Assembly (NCBI RefSeq): GCF_000003815.2
Contig: NC_049981.1
Span: 1,947,973 to 2,011,972, forward strand
Origin: Branchiostoma floridae
Lineage: Eukaryota > Chordata > Leptocardii > Amphioxiformes > Branchiostomatidae
Reading direction: 5' to 3'
Length of the DNA stretch: 64,000 bases
A program made the position numbers and the translations under genes. Numbering within the stretch: the stretch's first letter is position 1; each line of letters starts with the position of its first letter. Shown here in pieces: positions 61,801-64,000 of the stretch. A model generated the notes under the pieces. It saw nothing but the letters and a program-made list of their open reading frames with translations, did not search any database and was not told the origin of the DNA.

Positions 61801-64000
61801 ACCGTCTAGGGTGGTCAGGTGAGGGTCACCTGCTCCAGCACCTGAGGGAAGACAGAAGAAATGTTTTCTTTAAGACGTGTATCTAAGAAAAAGAATGTTT
61901 TTTCTGGTGTGGAAGATATTTGGTGCCATTCTTTTGCTCTTTTTTTGCTTTTGGGCCTTTGAACTTCTTTGAAGTTCTTTGGCATTGATCTAGAAAAATA
62001 ATGGATGAGAAAGAGTATAGAGGGCATGATGATAATGCTTTTTTCTGGAGCAAATAGTGGAGGGGATTTGACACTGTTGTACACATGTATTTGTGTGTCA
62101 TTATGGGCTTAATTGTACTTGTTCTTTATCACAGATGCAGACAAAAAATTTGAAAAACAAAAGTAGAGGCACAATCATGACACTTTTCTCTGGTGCAAAG
62201 TGTAGAAGAGATTTGGCGCTGTCTTGCTACTGTGTCTATATGGGCCTTCGTAACTCAGTGCTTTGGCACTGATACAGAAACTTTTGGTCTTAGCATGAAA
62301 GTTCATCTGTGTTGGTAAATGACATTGTGGAAAAACTAAACTTTACTTAACCAACACCAAGATTAATTGGGACTTACCCCAAATTTTCAGCCGACTCCGT
62401 CAGCCTTGTTCACGGAATGGACCCGTCTGCTGAGCTTCCGGACGTGACGTCAGGGACACACGACTGCAGCAGAGGGTCGTAGATGCCAGATAACCTGTGT
62501 CGCCCCCCGTCTCTGTTTAGTGATGGACGGTGGGCACGAATGTACACGGCCTCCTTTACTCCTCTTGCAAAGAACTCCGGCTCTGAGTCAAGGATTTTGA
62601 CTTTTTCAAGAGACACTGAGTGTCCTGGCGACTCAATGTGTATATGTTTGGATACCTCCGAGCCCACAGAACTTGGTCGCTGGTGTTCCAGGAATCTCGT
62701 TTTTAATGCGCGCTCTGTTTCTCCGATATACGATTCCTTGCACTGACCTTTGTTTGTATTACCTTGGCAACGTATATGGTAGACTACTCCACATTTGCTC
62801 TCCCTAGGTGTTTTGTCTTTCGGTGATACAAGTACGTTTCTTAAAGTCTGGGTCGGTTTGAAGCAGGTCTTTATTCCATATTTCCCGAAGGTCCTACGTA
62901 GTGCTTCAGAAATACCCTTAGAATACGGCAAGACCACTAACCCCTTGTTAGGTTTGGAAGAGGTGGTTTTCGTAGTTTGTACTGACTGGGGTGGCTTAGG
63001 TGTAGCTGCCTTTTTGATAGCCCAATCGGGGTAACCACACCGTTTTAGGGACTGGATCACGTGATCCTTCTCCTCCTCTTTGTCCTGAGGATCAGTGATA
63101 ATGGTCTCTGCCCGATGGAACAGGGTGCGAATGACCCCTAGTTTGTGGTCTAGCGGGTGGTTGGAAGAAAAGTTCAAGTACTGATCAGTGTGGGTTTTCT
63201 TTCTGTAAATTCTGATCTGCAGCGAGCCGTCCTCTTTTATAACTGTAAGAGTGTCCAAAAAAGCTAAGGAGTTGTTCTGCTGTTGTTCAAAAGTGAACTT
63301 AATGTCCGGATCTAGGCTGTTCAAATGGTCAGTGAATTCCTCAGCGTACGCTGTCTTAAGTTTAGTATGAGTGTCATCCACATATCTATACCACCATAAT
63401 GGTGGGTGGGGGGCAGTGCTAAGAGCAACTTGTTCAAGGTGTTCTAGGTAAAGATTGCACACTATAGGGGACACTGGGGACCCCATAGCGGCCCCATGGA
63501 TTTGCTGGTAGTAAATCCCATCATGAACAAAGTAGGTGCACTTTAAACAAGTGTTCAATAAATCAACAATCTGGGCGGGCTTTAATTTGGTGCGTTCTGA
63601 CAAGCTTTTATCTTCTTCTAGTCTTTCTAAAATTACCTTACAAGCTTTGTCAACAGGGACAAAGTGTAGTGTGTTGGTTAAGTTAAGTTTAGTTTTTCCA
63701 CAGAAACTTTTGGTGTCTCTTTGTCACTCTGGGCTTTCGTAGATCCACCCAATTAACATTCATCATGCTAAGGTAGCAACAAATTGGTATATTTCTATAG
63801 GTTAGGCAGCAGGGTGATGGTTAAAAAGAGTGTGATGCTACACTTCAAATTGACAAACAAACAAACAAACTGTACTTACTGATCTTGGGTGGCTCGTACC
63901 CAGCGTTGTGCTGCATCGGTCGTTTGCTGAGGTACATCCTGCAGTAGGCGCTGCCCGTATCCTGGCAACAGTGTTGCCTTGGCAACAAGTCCGAGTCCTG
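46782..64000 (-). CDS. Mucin-like type I membrane protein: AMOP-VWD-EGF(n)-SEA-EGF-TM (5' part beyond window)
   Basis: Twenty-five exons, 3,453 coding nt (1,150 residues and a stop), all in matching phases with GT/AG borders. Order: AMOP C-terminus, VWD (with GDPH), an Ig/cadherin-like module, an EGF split over exons 9-10, a Cys-rich module plus calcium-binding EGF (exon 11), further EGFs (12-20), SEA (21-22), EGF (23), transmembrane helix (24), 14-residue last exon ending [26 protein letters not shown] order is that of MUC4 and of mucin-like proteins of invertebrates, which sit on epithelial surfaces; SEA adds a possible cleavage site. EGF exons are mostly 123 nt, phase 1-1, which favours exon shuffling and variable EGF number. 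The start and any NIDO/sushi or Ser/Thr-rich region lie beyond 64000. The cell-surface role is inferred from family. Confidence 0.88.
46961..47154. mobile_element. MITE, family with TIR CTCCAAGCAGA (copy 2)
   Basis: Left TCTCTAAGCAGAGGTTTAAG, right CTAACCTCTGCTTGGAGA; arms TTTTTTTAGTCGTTTTTATC and AATAAAAACGACTAAAAAAA. Core ACAAAATAGAAAGCCCAATA as in copy 1 (2836-3040). It lies in the last intron of the mucin-like gene. Confidence 0.88.
47462..47589 (-). CDS. Mucin-like exon X: transmembrane helix
   Basis: 128 nt. [43 protein letters not shown]: one hydrophobic helix of about 24 residues and a basic stop-transfer (H-K-N-K). Confidence 0.9.
47638..48180 (+). repeat. GTTAGCTAGC-type degenerate minisatellite
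   Basis: Units of about 30-35 bp (AGTTAGCTAGCTGTGGAGCT) at 47638-47760, decaying into CTAACCATCTAGC repeats up to about 48100. It lies in the intron before the transmembrane exon. Confidence 0.85.
48380..48602 (-). mobile_element. tRNA-derived SINE, copy 2
   Basis: Minus strand: TAGCGCAGTGGACCGTG (A box), GGGTTCGAATCCGCC (perfect B box), then TTGTGCCCTTGGGAAAGGCA and ACTCAGGTGAAAATGAGTAC as in copy 1. It lies in the intron after exon W. Confidence 0.85.
48640..48786 (-). CDS. Mucin-like exon W: calcium-binding EGF, membrane-proximal
   Basis: 147 nt. [40 protein letters not shown]. Confidence 0.9.
49233..49449 (-). CDS. Mucin-like exon V: SEA domain, second half
   Basis: 217 nt. [44 protein letters not shown] followed by D-Y sits where cleaving SEA domains have G-S-V-V-V, so self-cleavage is possible. 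Confidence 0.87.
49813..49925 (-). CDS. Mucin-like exon U: SEA domain, first half
   Basis: 113 nt. [20 protein letters not shown] then [18 protein letters not shown]. Confidence 0.85.
50394..50525 (-). CDS. Mucin-like exon T: calcium-binding EGF
   Basis: 132 nt. [20 protein letters not shown] then [20 protein letters not shown]. Confidence 0.88.
50941..51069 (-). CDS. Mucin-like exon S: EGF-like, not calcium-binding
   Basis: 129 nt. [20 protein letters not shown] then [20 protein letters not shown]. Confidence 0.85.
51270..51340 (+). mobile_element. LINE/SINE 3' tail fragment
   Basis: GTTGTGACCTGTACTTAGCT, AATGTACAATAAAGGTCTTC, ATTCATTC; the same tail as the complement of 31838-31880. Confidence 0.6.
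51344..51544 (+). repeat. CACT/ACTC-rich simple repeat
   Basis: ACTCACTCACTCTC-type tract, directly joined to the donor of exon R. Confidence 0.85.
51545..51667 (-). CDS. Mucin-like exon R: calcium-binding EGF
   Basis: 123 nt. [20 protein letters not shown] then [25 protein letters not shown]-rich simple repeat starts at its donor. Confidence 0.9.
52015..52137 (-). CDS. Mucin-like exon Q: calcium-binding EGF
   Basis: 123 nt. [20 protein letters not shown] then [20 protein letters not shown]. Confidence 0.9.
52466..52603 (-). CDS. Mucin-like exon P: calcium-binding EGF
   Basis: 138 nt. [40 protein letters not shown]. Five residues longer than its neighbours. Confidence 0.9.
53100..53165 (-). 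pseudogene. Partial duplicate of exon O with its donor site
   Basis: [20 protein letters not shown] then C-A and donor GTAAAACTT, as in exon O. The first half and acceptor are replaced by unrelated sequence, so it cannot be spliced in as a normal EGF. Confidence 0.85.
53210..53329 (-). CDS. Mucin-like exon O: EGF-like, not calcium-binding
   Basis: 120 nt. [20 protein letters not shown] then [20 protein letters not shown]. Lacks D-x-D-E. Confidence 0.87.
53773..53895 (-). CDS. Mucin-like exon N: calcium-binding EGF
   Basis: 123 nt. [20 protein letters not shown] then [20 protein letters not shown]. Donor GTTTGT is weak. Confidence 0.87.
54260..54382 (-). CDS. Mucin-like exon M: calcium-binding EGF
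   Basis: 123 nt. [20 protein letters not shown] then [20 protein letters not shown]. Confidence 0.9.
54964..55086 (-). CDS. Mucin-like exon L: calcium-binding EGF
   Basis: 123 nt, phase 1-1. [20 protein letters not shown] then [20 protein letters not shown]. Confidence 0.9.
55449..55694 (-). CDS. Mucin-like exon K: Cys-rich module and calcium-binding EGF
   Basis: 246 nt. [40 protein letters not shown], then [25 protein letters not shown] marks a calcium-binding EGF. Confidence 0.88.
55710..56045 (+). repeat. AATC / CACTC / ATTC simple-repeat tract
   Basis: (AATC)n at 55710-55740 and CACTCACTCATTCATT-type runs on to 56040, broken by the duplicate of exon J. Confidence 0.8.
55932..55998 (-). 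pseudogene. Degenerate partial duplicate of exon J
   Basis: GACTGAACAGCAGTCCCCCT, GAAGCCCAGCAGTCACATAA, GGTGAACCCGTTACTCC on the plus strand follow exon J with gaps and changes. No splice sites; lies in a CACT/ATTC-rich tract. Confidence 0.7.
56047..56184 (-). CDS. Mucin-like exon J: EGF-like
   Basis: 138 nt. [46 protein letters not shown]. Completes the EGF begun in exon I. Confidence 0.86.
56185..57453. other. Intron sequence, nothing recognised
   Basis: Intron between exons I and J. No gene or clear mobile element identified. Confidence 0.4.
57454..57566 (-). CDS. Mucin-like exon I: module end and EGF start
   Basis: 113 nt. [38 protein letters not shown]: closes the Ig/cadherin-like module and begins an EGF (C-S-C-Q-N-N-G). 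Confidence 0.85.
57659..57836. mobile_element. pogo-like MITE, 178 bp
   Basis: Ends CAGTCAAACCTGTCTATAGC and CCCTAATACAGGTTTGACTG; TA flanks; inner GGCCACTATAGACAGGTGGCC motif repeated. Confidence 0.9.
58117..58160 (-). pseudogene. Partial duplicate of exon H
   Basis: CAGTTACAGGATGGAACGCC then GGGCAGTATCAGTGTCACAA repeats the end of exon H ([13 protein letters not shown]) about 35 bp beyond its donor. It lacks an acceptor. Confidence 0.75.
58193..58346 (-). CDS. Mucin-like exon H: Ig/cadherin-like module, first half
   Basis: 154 nt. [57 protein letters not shown] repeats are seen in dystroglycan/cadherin-like modules. Confidence 0.84.
58720..58840 (-). CDS. Mucin-like exon G: C-terminal VWD Cys pair
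   Basis: 121 nt. [20 protein letters not shown] then [21 protein letters not shown]-x(7)-C-L-F-D matches the VWD end in MUC4-type proteins. Confidence 0.87.
59129..59307 (-). CDS. Mucin-like exon F: post-VWD (MUC4-like)
   Basis: 179 nt. [60 protein letters not shown]. Confidence 0.86.
59703..59914. mobile_element. MITE with TIR TACTGTAATTC
   Basis: Left TACTGTAATTCACTTTGTC, right AATCAGGAATTACAGTA; inner TGTTCACGGTGAAC and CCGTGAACATAAAAGTACAT. The TIR starts like that of 41719-41931 (TACTGTAAATGCA). Confidence 0.75.
60033..60225 (-). CDS. Mucin-like exon E: VWD, LGNFN motif
   Basis: 193 nt. [54 protein letters not shown]-x-D-x-x-D-x-F is the VWD calcium-site signature. Confidence 0.9.
60606..60667 (-). 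CDS. Mucin-like exon D: VWD
   Basis: 62 nt. [20 protein letters not shown] and Q; acceptor CTACAG, donor GTCAGT. Confidence 0.82.
61190..61350 (-). CDS. Mucin-like exon C: VWD
   Basis: 161 nt. [54 protein letters not shown]; beta-rich VWD middle. Confidence 0.87.
61661..61841 (-). CDS. Mucin-like exon B: VWD N-terminus with GDPH
   Basis: 181 nt, acceptor [26 protein letters not shown] then [24 protein letters not shown] followed by T-L-D-G-x-x-Y-x-F-N-G is the VWD start; GDPH is the autocleavage motif known in MUC2 and MUC4. Confidence 0.9.
62300..63727 (-). mobile_element. Penelope-like retroelement, 5'-truncated (RT fragment + GIY-YIG)
   Basis: The open frame runs from just after a stop near 63727 to 62410. 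RT motifs: [20 protein letters not shown] and catalytic [14 protein letters not shown]. Then linker and a GIY-YIG endonuclease: [28 protein letters not shown]. No ATG near the N-end; RT motif A is incomplete ([13 protein letters not shown]), so the copy is truncated. An inverted ~30-bp repeat (TGTGGAAAAACTAAACTT, then ACTTAACCAACAC) flanks the frame at about 62331 and 63676. RT plus GIY-YIG is diagnostic for Penelope-like elements. It sits in the intron between exons A and B of the mucin-like gene, in the same orientation. Confidence 0.93.
63880..64000 (-). CDS. Mucin-like exon A: AMOP C-terminal end (partial)
   Basis: [20 protein letters not shown] then [20 protein letters not shown]; the C-C-x-D...C-x-x-Y...R-P...Y-x-P-P pattern is the end of an AMOP domain. 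Donor GTAAGT. The exon is cut by the window edge. Confidence 0.85.

Overview
The window is animal nuclear DNA: three large intron-containing or single-exon genes, all on the minus strand, set in a repeat-rich background with one assembly gap (32278-32991). The gene types (a multi-repeat K+-selective cyclic-nucleotide-gated channel, a mucin-like AMOP/VWD/EGF/SEA membrane protein, an orphan rhodopsin-class GPCR) and the dense, short, diverse mobile elements suggest an invertebrate deuterostome. A lancelet (Branchiostoma) is my best guess; this is inference, not proof.

Region 5217-35316 (minus): one channel gene read from 35316 downwards. I recovered 25 exons by translation plus splice-site and phase matching. 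They encode three successive units of six transmembrane segments, a GYGD pore and a cyclic-nucleotide-binding domain (CNBD), joined in one frame. This is the layout of the CNGK channel known from sea urchin sperm, which has four such repeats. Here repeat I lies at about 35.3-30.2 kb (its C-linker/CNBD start is lost in the gap), repeat II at 29.0-10.8 kb and repeat III at 10.5-5.2 kb. The repeat III CNBD and all of repeat IV are not visible; positions 1-5216 hold a satellite, a MITE and a TTCACAT-rich tract instead.

Region 41962-43290 (minus): an intronless 442-residue rhodopsin-class GPCR with an unusually long, glycosylation-rich first extracellular loop.

Region 46782-64000 (minus): the 3' part of a gene for a large type I membrane protein, 25 exons: AMOP end, VWD with a GDPH motif, an Ig/cadherin-like module, about 11 EGF-like modules, a SEA domain, one transmembrane helix and a very short tail. 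It enters from beyond the right edge. A Penelope-like retroelement (RT plus GIY-YIG) sits in its first visible intron.

The rest is repeats: a satellite with higher-order structure (1-2830), several MITE families whose target-site duplications can be read directly (9-bp Mutator-like, TTA Harbinger-like, TA pogo-like), foldback elements, tRNA-derived SINEs, LINE fragments and minisatellites. No rRNA, true tRNA, CRISPR or prokaryotic feature was seen.
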